NCBI GenBank assembly: GCA_963969595.1 | Contig: OZ018416.1 | Span: 6,216,065 to 6,280,064, forward strand | From: Neckera pumila | Lineage: Eukaryota > Streptophyta > Bryopsida > Hypnales > Neckeraceae | DNA length: 64,000 nucleotides | Reading direction: 5' to 3' | Part shown: piece after piece, positions 13,815-24,789 of the stretch | Position numbering within the stretch: position 1 is the stretch's first letter | How the letters are laid out: each line of letters opens with the position of its first letter | Program-made: the position numbers and the translations under genes | The notes under the pieces: model-generated | What the model saw: only the letters and a program-made list of their open reading frames with translations | What the model was told of the DNA's origin: nothing | The model's database searches: none

Positions 13815-14990
13815 AAGCCACTATATGCTCAGCTGTGCTATAATCATGCCATATGCGTCGATTCTGAGCACTGCACATCTTCACTCGACTACTGAACGTG
13901 GATCAGCTGTTAAAAAGTCAGTACCTACAGATTCAAGTCGTTGGCAGCCTCAGCTTCAAGATTTTCCATACTGGCGTATGTTCTATTGCCCTGTATTGCG
14001 ACGAACAGTCACTGGTTAATGCGGATTATATTGTGTGCTGCAGAAAACATACTCAACAATTCCTCAAGAGCCCAATGTACAGAAACACCACCAATTATTG
14101 AAAGATGGGGTGTGCAAGGGAAAACTGGTTTGAGGACGAGAATCTTTGACTTAATTTGGTGCCTACAGCATGGAACCTATCAGAGATCCTTCGGGGACGT
14201 TTGGTCGTAAATCGACAAGCCGCCCAGCTAGCCAGACCGTGCCAAAATTCTACAGCGCTCAGGAATAGGATTGAATGTGTTGAGTCATGCATTTTGCGGG
14301 CACAGATGCAGAAGAGTCTCTGTCACCAAGCGGAGACCTTACAATCCTGTTCAAATCAAACCAAGAGAGGATCAGTTCAGCTGGGGAGAGCCTTCTCATA
14401 CGCACGGTTTCAAGCAAGCAACGATTCGCGTACATGTGCAGATGCCGGTACTTAAGTTCCCAGTGCAGCTGGAAGGCTTCAAATGACAACCTCTGCTTCG
14501 GAGTCAACCAAGATTGCCAATTTCTTCACAGTACTATTAATTGTGCTTGGCATGTCATTTGCATTGTTTCTCTTGGCTTGCAAATGTTGATCGAATTTTC
14601 TTCCTTTGTGATAATCTCCCCCCATTGTACTTTCTGTCGAGATGCATGTCTCATTAATTGAAACCCATGTGTTTGTGCTCAATGCTGTGTGTCCGGACCT
14701 TCATCAGGGTCGCTATTGAGAACGGCACCGTGAGCGACTACTGCTGAGGTGAGTCAGAATGGGTTATGAACGTCGCATATTCGACATGTTGGGCTTTTGT
14801 GATGCATTCTTAGTCAGCCAACAGTTCCAACCTTTAACCCGTAAGCGGCCAAGCGGCCATAACATCGCCTCAATTTTTTTATCAAGTTCTCTCTGATTCC
14901 CTTACAGTGCAGGAATTTTTGAATTTGTTGAGTGGTTGCTTCACTCAACTGCCGACGGTTGAATTTCAAGAAAACAAAATTAATCCCTAA
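13815..14990 (+). other. Probable 3' UTR and downstream DNA of the Sfi1-like gene
   Basis: After the TGA at 13812-13814 the sequence keeps a moderate GC content for about 0.9 kb. It holds overlapping open frames in several phases but none with recognisable protein. The stop codon overlaps a potential donor (TCG|gtgaaa at 13810), so a spliced isoform that reads past it is possible. No clear polyadenylation signal was singled out. Confidence 0.4.
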
Positions 14991-15009
14991 AGTTTCATGA
15001 CTATGTTTC

Positions 15010-16850
15010 TCAGAAACATCAAAAATTGCCTTGTCTAATGGTAGGATCTTGCGCTAGACTAGTACGGAGTATAAGAATGTGTGAAAGAAATTTCAGAAAT
15101 TTTGATTACATACAATAGATTGCAAGATATTAACCCTTATAAGGACCACTACTCATTGTTGATATTTTTGATAGATTTACACATACTACCTAAGCTACCC
15201 CAAAATTTGCAATCAACATAGTTTTTTATTTAGGCGCCTAATTGAAAAAAATTGTATTTTCACCAAGGAGATATATGTCTACACATTGTGTCATTCATTT
15301 CAAATTGAGTTTGTGTGAATCTACCTAAGATTTCTTGCGTATATTGAATGGTCTATTGGTCCTTTAGGAATTAATTAAAAATTTTGCACTACAAGGTTTC
15401 GAAGTAGAACCAAATCTTTATGGTAAAGATTTGAATCGAGGGTTTGGGAAGCAAAGGGCTAGTTTATACCAAAAAACTTTGGATTGTACCCCAAGCGTTT
15501 TGATTGAATGATAGCTATGGTACTTAGCTTTTGGATTTACACCAAGTAAAACTTGGATTGTAGCCCATCAATTTGTAGTGAATGAAAATCCTTGTTAGAA
15601 TCCTATATTACCAAAGTGGATAGTGACTTCTTAGACCGAAAATGAGTACTTCTTGGGAAGCTCTTGAAGGTACCCAATTTCGAAGGCTAGGAGGAAATTC
15701 GGGGAGACTTTTTTCAGCCAATCATTTACATTTGTTTATTTCTTGTTTTCAGGTTGTTTTTGGCCAAAAATCATAAAGAATGGTCAAAATCTAAGAAAAA
15801 TAGAGCAAAACAATATACAAAAATGTGAGGTAGCATTGACTACTAGAGGTTCTATGACTATGGAGTAAATTTGAAAATGGCTTTCATGAAAAACTCTACT
15901 TAAAAAATTTAGCCCAAGTATACAATGGGCTATGATTCAGCTTTTTTTATTTACACCAAATGTTTGGGCCACTACCTACTTATAAGTCCCTTGTTTCAAG
16001 CACAGTACCCTACTTACAATGGTCTCATTCCTTGAATACGGTACTACTTGTGTTTATGGGTTGTAGCCTAAGTTTTTTGGTGTAAATATGCCCTAATTGA
16101 AGGAAAAAAATTCAATTTTCATTCTTTAAAATATTGTGAAGTAGAAGAACATAGACAATGGAAAAAAAATATAAATTTTTAATGACTATATGATGTAATT
16201 GAAATATATATGTCAATTTTAATGGTGAGACTGTTCTAGCTACCATATAGACCTTTTTTATTTGAAAACTGTCAAAATTTAGTTCAAAAACTAATCATGT
16301 TCAAAAAGATTGCTTCTAAACCAAGACTTTATACATTACAAAAAATTTCAGCCCTCAAAAAGGCCACGAGTTTTTTATTTTCGGCACCCCTGCGGTGCAA
16401 TCATAGAAAAAATAAAAAAATATATTTTTAAAACCATTATTTTTTTTTGAAAAAATGAAAAATGAAAAAACATTAAAAAAATAAAAATCTAACATAACAT
16501 AGTGCCACATCAGCATCTAGATTTTTTAAAATAATAATTTTTTTTTTTCCATAATTGCACCGTAGGTGTATAAAACTTGCAACCCTTTTGAGGGCTGAAA
16601 TTTTTTCTAATGTAACTTTCTCATCAATAGTTTAAAAGGAACAAATCAAACTTTCTCATGATGATAACATTATATTCTATGAGAAAATTATTTTTAAAAT
16701 TTCATTACTAGTATTAATTTATTTATTTTTGGTTCTTGGGCTTGCCTATTTTAATATGTGTCGTATATTTTTTCCTCACCAGTAACAATTGAAATAAAAA
16801 TTCTATTCCCATACAATCTCTTATCTTACAAAGAAGTTTTAAATATCCAT
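15010..16850. mobile_element. Decayed copy of the TTAA element family, interrupted by a MITE
   Basis: The segment near 15037-15130 (gatcttgc, then actagtac, aatttcagaa and ttgcaagatatt) matches an internal block of the intact copy at 51190-52109. Blocks near 16225-16330 and 16615-16690 match a later part of the same element (gactgttctagc; tctatgagaaaa). The order agrees with that copy. The interior includes unrelated DNA and a separate inverted-repeat element at 16335-16615. The ends are not preserved. Confidence 0.45.
16335..16615. mobile_element. Inverted-repeat MITE inserted in an older repeat
   Basis: The left end (aatttcagccctcaaaa) and the right end (ttttgagggctgaaatt) are near-perfect inverted repeats. 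The match extends inward through 'tgcggtgcaatcat' against 'ataattgcaccgta'. Arms are about 80 bp around an A/T-rich centre. It interrupts a region whose uninterrupted relative reads 'gtctataactttctcata' in copies H and B. The target duplication is unclear. The end near 28760-28780 (ggcctgaaatttcctctaatg) looks like a relative. Confidence 0.6.
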
Positions 16851-19340
16851 GCCATCATCATCGGAGGTTCATGCTCAAATTTTCATTTGTCTTTTGAAAA
16901 AAAAATAATCCTATAAGGATTAAGCTCTTGTACTAATAGAATAAATCATGAAATATATTTGTCTATAAAGAAAAAAAGGTGTAATGTAACAAATTCCAAG
17001 GTATTTTTTTCCCTATTTTGAAATACTTATATTGTGATGATGGTGATTTCATTTGATGAATGATGAGAATAAATCAACAACACCATAGTTTGGTAAATTT
17101 TATTAAAATTTGGTTTATTACCAAGATAAAAGTATAAAAAAATGAAATGCAATAAGATTTTATGAAACAAATGATCAAATGTAATTGCAATAAATGAAAT
17201 TTTAATCTATGACATATGTTATTCTTTAGATTTGTCAACACTTATAAATGATAGTTTCTACAAGACAATTGTTGTTATAACACTTGGAAGTTCTAATTGT
17301 ACCAATCAATCAAAATTTGATAACATGCTTGTCCATCTATAATAAAGAGAGTCTATAACAAATGATTTTATAAATTATGGATAATTCAAACATCCTACTT
17401 TTGTTGTCATGAAAAAAATTCAAAACTAGTTTTCTTAATCTATTGATTTATATACAAATTTGGCAAAATCTACATAGTGTGGATACAACAAGAAGTATTG
17501 TATCAAGTGCACCTTCCTTTACGATGTTAGGTGGCCTCGTTTAACATGGAAGAATCCATTCAATGCACAAGATCAATCAAAAGTTTTATATGGCAAATGT
17601 TGTAGTAATATGAAATGTTTGTTCACTTCATTAGGCATTCCAACTTTAAATTTGATTACCACTTTAATGGTAATCCCTCCGTCACAAAATGATCTTTCTA
17701 TTGGCCTTAATTTTTTATTCTTAAAAGATCTTCATGCTGCTTTTTGTGACGATGTGAATTGGCTAGATTTGGCTTTTGATTGCAATCTAGGACCAACAAA
17801 ACAATTCCAAGTAGTAGTTCCCCCTCCATCCATGAAATCATCAAATTAAAAGACAAATGAAATGATTTATAGGATCTATCAACATTGTTTGTTCTTAATT
17901 TTTGCGTTTCTTTGAATATTGTCCAATTGAAGAAGATGAAGCTTTAGGAGGCAAGAAAAAGGGCCACACATGGGCTTGGGCACATACTAATTGTGTACAA
18001 AATGATGACCTCACACTCAACAATTAATTCACTAATGATCCCTAAAGATGACCAAAAAAATTCTACTTTTCAATATTCTAAAAGTACACTTTGAAAAGGG
18101 CTTTGAAAGAGTGATTGCACAAAATACTTGTACTATTTTCTGTCACATGTTGTGCGCTAATTAGTATTTTGGCTATAACTTTTGTATTTTGACTCCAAAT
18201 GACACCATATTCATAGAGAAGGTACTTATGACTATTATACACTTTGTCTAATTTACTGAATTTTTTTTTAATGTTTTACTATTTAATAATAGTCCTCAAT
18301 AAAATGTCACACTTGCCAATTTTGGGATTTTAGTACTATTTAGTATCCAAAAAAACAAATTTAGAGCTGAAATTTGAAAGAAATTGTCTTCTAGTATACT
18401 CATAGCTACAATCCAAAGCATCTCTCAAAATATTTAATTTATGTGGTATAGAAGTCCACAAAAAGAGCTTCATTCAGTTTGCATTTTGAAACATATAAAT
18501 TATATTTTAGATGGTTCTTTTGGTGAATGACTATTTCCATAGAGATGTTAGAAATGGCTAATTTTTATTTTATTTGTTTAAATTTTTATTCCTATTTTTT
18601 ACTAATTTAAACATCAAAACATCTATTTTTATGAATTTTGGCACTTTTCTAGTTCTCCTACTAAAAGAATATTCTTAGTCTTTTCTTTTGATGGTTACTT
18701 TAATCCTAAAGGTGTATACATAAGCCATTTTTTAAAAAATATTTAAAAAATATTTTTTAAATTTTAAAGTACTCCAAAAAAACCCATGAGTACTGTTGCA
18801 AAATGCAACAAATACTAGTAGTATAGGTGTTTTATGTAATCACCCAAAACTCAAAAAATTTAGAATGGTAGTGCACCAAACTCTACTTATAGTACAAAAA
18901 TGGGTCTTTAAAATGTTATTTTTAACCTTAATCCAAAATATTTTGTCCAACAATAAGATCATTTTGAACGAAGGTAGTGGTATTTTACATTGCTCTATGT
19001 GGATTTTTTGTATATTAAGCATCGAAACTGAAACATTGACAATATTCTAAAATTCAGTGACACATGAGGAGCTTATTGTGAGCCTTAAATGAAGCTTGGA
19101 AAACCTCAAACAACATAATTGAGCTTGAATGCATGTGTTCTTCTAGTAGAGTTGTAGATGCATCACCCCATATAACAGTTGCAATGACTGCAAGTAATTG
19201 AAGGATTATTCGTATTCTTAAATATATGTAGACCTTTGTTTCACACTGAAATAAACTTCTTGAAGTTTTTTTGTATGCTACTTGATCCAAGATGAAATTC
19301 AAAGTGAAAGCCTACATCTTCCTCAATTTTTAAGGCCCTG
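16851..19340. other. AT-rich intergenic region, no gene supported
   Basis: This is low-GC DNA with long A/T runs. One stretch at 17610-17849 could encode 79 residues, but it has no start context, splice partners or family resemblance. It may be a coding remnant of an old element, since it lies within repeat-derived DNA. Nothing else stands out. Confidence 0.45.
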
Positions 19341-19343
19341 ATT

Positions 19344-19498
19344 TGAAAACGTTAAGAGCAAGCCCTACCAATTCGGCTGTTTTGAAGGTAATGTTTAATT
19401 GCAAAATCACCAACAGCTGCTGGTTCTGCCATAGAGACGGATTCTGCTACGGGAACTTCTTGAGAGCTTCTTGGGATCGTCGGGAAGCCTGCTCTTAA
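19344..19498. repeat. Short terminal-inverted-repeat element
   Basis: 'aacgttaagagcaag' near 19348 is mirrored by 'ctgctcttaacgtt' near 19488. The interior is about 120 bp and GC-richer than the flanks. The right end is immediately followed by a second, GC-rich hairpin at 19499-19552. This looks like a small MITE or a composite of two. No target duplication was resolved. Confidence 0.4.
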
Positions 19499-19552
19499 CG
19501 TTAGGGAACTCGCCGGTGCAAAATGCGCCTGCACCGGCGCGTTCTCTAATAC
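19499..19552. repeat. GC-rich hairpin
   Basis: The arms 'gccggtgca' and 'tgcaccggc' are perfect inverted repeats around a short loop. Outer pairing continues through 'ttagggaac' and 'gttctctaa'. It sits at the start of a GC-rich island in otherwise AT-rich DNA. Confidence 0.55.
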
Positions 19553-19829
19553 GTTGTAGTTTGCAGGTTGCAGCTTCCAAGATTATGGGGGTTGGCATGA
19601 GAAAATGATGATCCCACAATGCTTGTGTGCGCTTCTTTGTGTTTTCGTAAACCACTCCCAGGAAATCGCCCGTTCATTTCTTGGGAGAGTTCTCAGTTGT
19701 AATGCCCGCAAAATCGGGCAAACTCACATAATCAGGATTACGGATTCTTCATTTGTGATATCGTTATCATCCCACGTTTTCTGTCGATTTCTTGATAGTT
19801 GTTTACGTCGGGCACTGTCCTTGTTGTCA

Positions 19830-19902
19830 GGGTTTACGGGAAAAAATGCGCCTCCTCGTCGGGCTCCGCCCTCCTCATCGACGCATTTTTTCCCGTAAAC
19901 CC
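19830..19902. repeat. Perfect 21-bp-stem hairpin
   Basis: The left arm 19830-19850 and right arm 19882-19902 are exact reverse complements. Each holds a GGGTTTACGGG-type block followed by an A run and TGCG. The loop is 31 bp of C-rich sequence (cctcctcg, ccgccctcctc). It lies inside the same GC-rich island as the hairpin at 19499. No terminator or gene context applies, so a transposon relic or folded RNA is possible. Confidence 0.6.
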
Positions 19903-20172
19903 CTCCTCCTCGGGCATTGCCCTATACATAACCGCTAGCAATGAGGCTAAGGTCATTCAATCTCAAGTTTATATTCCAGTTTCAGCTGAAGTTTCATTTG
20001 CCTTCCTGTGGAAACTGATCTTTGCTCAGCTTCTTTTTTATGACGCGAAGGTCATGAAACTTATTGTACAGTATTGTACAAGGATCTCATCGATGCTTGT
20101 GCTTTGCGGTGGAGAAATTGCTTTGCAAAGCTCATCCACTCAGTTGAATGTCGACAAGGTCATGTGACATGA

Positions 20173-20825
20173 CCTTTTTTTCATTTTTGAAGAAGTGCCA
20201 TAGTGGTGATATAAAATGTTATAGTGGTGCTCCAAATTGCAACATTCATCCACTTATTGGATGTATAGTATGGTTTTCATCCACAATTAGGCGATTTCAT
20301 CTAATATTTCTTTTAATTTCAAAGTTGTCTGGTGATTTCATCCAATTTTTTTGGCATTTTTTATAACCTTTTTTAGCCAGATGTTTTTTTCTGGTGCAAT
20401 CTGGCACCAAAAAGCCAAAAAAAAAAGGCCCTGGTCATGTCTGCTTTAGAATTGTCTAGAGCATATTGTATCTCACTGAGACACAATGGTCAATTTCATT
20501 AAAATGGCGCCAATCTGGAACTCTGGCACTTCTACAATTCATAACGGCCGCTTTGAAATCTATACCAAGGCTTTTTTTTTGGCTTTCTGGTGCCAGATTG
20601 CACCAGAAAAAGAATCTAGCTAAAAAAGGTTATAAAAAATGCCAAAAATATTGGATGAATCGCCAGACAACTTTGAAATTAAAAAAAATATGAGATGAAA
20701 TTGCCTAATTGTGGATGAAAACCATACTATATATCCAATAAGTGGATGAATGTTGCAATTTGGAGCACCATTGTAACATTTTATATCGCCACTATGGCAC
20801 TTCTTCAAAAATGAAAAAAAAAGCC
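20173..20825. mobile_element. Foldback element with about 260-bp inverted arms
   Basis: The left arm (20173 to about 20430) and right arm (about 20562 to 20825) are inverted copies. Paired blocks include 'gaagaagtgccatagtgg' with 'ccactatggcacttcttc', and 'tctggtgcaatctggcacca' with the mirrored block near 20590. The spacer is about 130 bp. A solo, more diverged arm lies at about 31985-32265. There is no protein-coding content. Confidence 0.75.
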
Positions 20826-22095
20826 TTGATCTATACTTGTCCTAGATGTTTCAGAACACCTGGTCTAAACTCTATAATTATCATATAGATGATCAAAATG
20901 TCACACCATCAAAATGGTGCAATAATACTGCCATTTTAATGAAATTGTCCATCACAGTTTTCCAGCGATGATAGTCTGATTTTACAGAACATCGACACAC
21001 AAAGTGTGCAAATATCCTCTTCAATTTTGTTGTTTATGCAATGACCCTGCTATGGCCGTTACCATCAAGAGAGCAAAATCAATAGCTCAAGGTGTATAAA
21101 ACTTTGTGTCTTGAGCTTTGCTGTTTATTTAATGAATTAGGCCTAAGTATTAGATGTTAATTATGTTGAAAAAAGAACAATGTACTGCAAGGTGGAGAGT
21201 AGTTTTGATGTCAAGTACTTCCTTTGTCTTGAAATAAATCCCGGGTTTCCTAGAAATGGCTAGATTAATGGATGAGTTGTTCCTCTTTTCAAGCGCTTCC
21301 GGAGATATTGTAGCTCCTACTAAATCCTACTAGGTGCAAAAGAAGGGAAGTCAAAAGTGAAGCGGTGCATGTTGAAAACAAGCAATAAAAGTGACAAATT
21401 TTTGCCCTTTTGGGAATTGCTCTAGTCATATTAATTTTGATCAATCTTTATGCAATGTTGGTGCAGTGACGTTCATTGATGTCCTCTATATTCAATTCCA
21501 ACAACATCTTGTGACTCAACTCTAAGAAATTCTCAACAAAAGATTTGACAATAGCACTTTCTGTATAGTTTTGGATTGAATTCTGTGCCTTTGGTTGGTT
21601 AGAGGTTGTGTTTGATTCCTTTTGCCAAGATTGAATTACTATATAGTCTTTGACTCTTTGGAGTGTAACATTTGAAGATTCTTTTGCTTTTGGGTGCTCA
21701 AACTAGCTTCAATTTGTCCATCAAGTTGTAGAGAGCCAGTTTCAAATTTAAGGTAAATTTAATTTGAAATAAGTATATTTGGAAACTCTAGATTTATTTC
21801 AAGATTAAGGGAGTACATTTTTGAGGCCTATGTGCAAGGGGAAGCAACACACATGTTGCACAGAGCCTCAAAGCACTAGCCTGATCCAAAGCCACATGGC
21901 ACAAGAGGCCAATAAAGACTGGATAATTGCAGAGCAGGCGAAAGTCATCAAGAATAATCATCGGTCAATACCAACCTTGCCGCACGCGGCTCAGTAGGTA
22001 CTAATCGGCGATTATTTTTGATGACTTGGCCTAATTTGCAATTACCAAATATAATCTTAATGTAAGAGAGTTGAGCTATTTGACTTCTTTGATTG
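20826..22095. other. AT-rich intergenic region with one hairpin
   Basis: No gene is supported. A foldback at about 21934-22047 pairs 'gtcatcaagaataatcatcg' with 'cgattatttttgatgac', and 'taattgcag' with 'ttgcaatta', around a GC-rich loop. It is probably a small MITE. Confidence 0.45.
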
Positions 22096-22926
22096 TTGAA
22101 CCCCTAAAGGACCAAGGCTTTTTTTCTGCCCCAAAACACTCAAAATTGCCATTTCTACATCAAAGAATAATAAATTTTGAAAATCATTTTTTTTGCACAT
22201 TGAATTGTAGGATCTTATTTTTAACAAATATGGTAATGTGGAAAAAATTTCAAAAACTTTGACTGCATAGATTGCAAGGTATTGGCATTTAAAGTGAAAA
22301 AAGCAAGTTTTCTACACATTGTGGGACTAAATTATTTGACATTGAACCTTCTTAGCTTTAATTTTTTATACTACAAAGTTTTGATCTTTAAATCTTTATT
22401 GTGGAGAATTGAATTGAGAGCCTAGGAAAAATAAAAAGACTCAAAAAAATTAATTTTCATACTTTAAAAAATTGTTGAGTAGAAGTAGGCACAAAATAGA
22501 AGTAAAATCTAAATTATTAATATCTTTAAAACAAAATTAACATTTCCATAATTCCGATGTTAAGATTGTTCTAGCAAGAAAACTAAACAATATGGAATTT
22601 TTTTTTGGAAAAATTGTCAAAATTGCATTTAGAAATGAATCCTATAAGGGATTTTTCAGAAAGATGCTCTAATTGGTCCTAAAACAAGATTGTCTATAAC
22701 TTTCTCATAACAAATCCAAATAGAATGAATCAAAGCTTTCTTGAGCATAACTTTTTTTCTTGGGCACCATTTGAAAAAAAATTAATTCCCATGAAGCTAA
22801 TAATTTCTCCTATCTTTGAAAAAAAGTTTCTATCTTTAATAAAATCAAAACCAAAAATAAGACTATAGGTATTTGCCCAAAATTCCACTTGTCCCCCAAA
22901 GGAAAAAATGGTCCTCTAGAGGTTAA
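22096..22926. mobile_element. TTAA-flanked MITE (copy H)
   Basis: The left end reads TTGAACCCCTAAAGGACCAA, with the flanking TTAA apparently mutated to TTGAA. The right end, reverse complemented, reads TTAACCTCTAGAGGACCA. The interior of about 822 bp aligns with copies A and B through the blocks 'actcaaaattgccatttct', 'gattgttctagca' and 'ttgtctataactttctcat'. It is in the same orientation as B. Non-coding. Confidence 0.7.
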
Positions 22927-23844
22927 CCAATCAAAACACACCACAACGGTGAAACTCTCCTGCATTCAGATTATAATAGGTGGATCCGCACCCACTAAGT
23001 TAATATTGGTTAGTAATACTAGAGATTTCTCTCATATTTTTGTCACTACTACACCAATGAAATTTCTACTTTATATCTACCTTGATGAAAATTTGCACAA
23101 GGCAAGCATTGAGCATTATCAGTCTTAATTAGCTTCTTTTTAACCAATCAAAACATGCCATGACCCCACCTAATTTAAATGATAAGCACAATTTCTATTC
23201 TTCAAATCATTAGATTTTAAAATGTTCTTGTTAACCTTGAAGTGCTCTGACGTCCATGTTTTGGACAATGAACAAATGGCTTTGAGGCAATGTTTTGTCC
23301 AACTAAGTTCTCATTCATCCAATGTAATACTTGAATCCAAGAAAACAAACAACCTTCCTTAATGACTAAATTCATGAAATCCCGGTAAATAGTGTTTTTG
23401 TACAAAGATATAAGCAAAAATGTGCAAAAATTTAGAAAAGAATTGAGACATTTAGAGGTTAACAAAGCAAAGAAGATTCCATAATTTCAAAATTGCTACT
23501 ATTGGTGGGTGACATGGCTCAATTGTAGAAAATTCAGTTTCTGTCAGTAGAATTCTATCAAAAGTTGACCAGATCAACGCGACCAAAACAACAGAAAAAT
23601 TGGATTTTCTACTAGCATGTCTTCTTCTTAATTTAAGGTAAACCAACCCATTGTGGTCGGGTGACCCATAGTACACACCTAATGATCCAAGACAATTCTT
23701 TTGGCTACAATCAATGTCTAACCTGACACCAATGGAGTGATTAGTGACCTCATTAGGAATACCTAATTTTTCAATGTAAATCACTATAGGAAGTGACTTT
23801 TCATGGCCTTCTACATTAGAAATGATTGTGACCACTTTAGGTGA
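22927..23844. other. Intergenic, possible decayed coding remnant on the minus strand
   Basis: A minus-strand frame at 23452-23835 could encode 127 residues with fairly balanced composition, but no splice structure, domain or start context supports it. A plus-strand frame at 22889-23128 overlaps the end of MITE copy H and is probably chance. These may be relics of an old element. No gene is claimed. Confidence 0.3.
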
Positions 23845-24789
23845 TTAACCCCTAAAGCCTTGAACATGCTTTTTTGAGAACATAGCGTTTTTAGGCAGCT
23901 CACTACAAGCGGAGTTTTTAATTTTTTTCTTTGAAATCTTCACACAACATTTTCCCGAGGAGTAGCTTTAAGGCCCAACAATTCTCATAACTTTTGACTA
24001 CATGATTAAAAAGTTACTGCATGATATGTCATTTTCATTGCTCGGTGGGCAGCCCGGGCAATAAAAAGAACTTCTTTAAAAATCACTTTTTAAAAAAATT
24101 AAAAACTTGAAATTGGTTCTTTAGATTTATATATATGCGGGAAGCTTTGAATCATTCCATTTGGATTAACAAGTCAAAAGTTATAAGGATTCTTAGTTTG
24201 AGGGTAGTTATGGAATCTCAACTCAAAAATAAACTTTGAAGTCCTTTATCTAACTCAATTTCCAATCTTTTTGAATATAACAAAAAACATTGGGTGTGTG
24301 TTTTTTATTACAACATTACAACGGTTGGAATTGGCATTTTTCAGCTCCATAATTAAATTCTTGACAATTTAGTATTTTGAGTCATTCTCTACTTCTTCCT
24401 ACTTACTATGTTTTTCCTATATGTTGTACAATTCCAAATGATCTGAAAATTTTCAAGGATGTAGCCAACTTGCCTTGAAGAATGAAACCAAAGAGTGACC
24501 ACCATTTGGGACATTTTTTCATACAAATGTGACCCTGTGAAGGGCAGCTGCCCGGATTTTTGCAGTGATTAAAAAAGGATTTTTGTCAATTCAAACACTA
24601 TTATCTTGCAATCTATATAGTGGAAAATTCTGAAATTTTTTCCCCATCTTCTTAAACCAGTGTACTACAAGATCCCACTATTACATGTGTTCAAAAATGC
24701 TTTTTTTTCTAAAATTTTATACTTGTAATAGAAATGGCAGTTTTGGAGCGGTTTTGGTGACAACATAGTCAAAAACCTTTAGGGGTTAA
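23845..24789. mobile_element. TTAA-flanked MITE (copy D)
   Basis: The left end is TTAACCCCTAAAGCC. The right end, reverse complemented, is TTAACCCCTAAAGG. The interior is 937 bp. The left half resembles the foldback copy C (blocks 'aggcagctcactacaa', 'ggagtagctttaagg' and 'ttttgactaca'). The right part (near 24600-24720) resembles copies A and B ('atcttgcaatct' and 'attctgaaattttttcc'). It is closely related to copy E at 60.8 kb. No transposase frame is present. Confidence 0.75.

Noticed and set aside
17610..17849. 79-codon open frame
   Set aside because: No family resemblance, no introns or leader; only possibly a relic. Mentioned in the intergenic entry but not called a gene.
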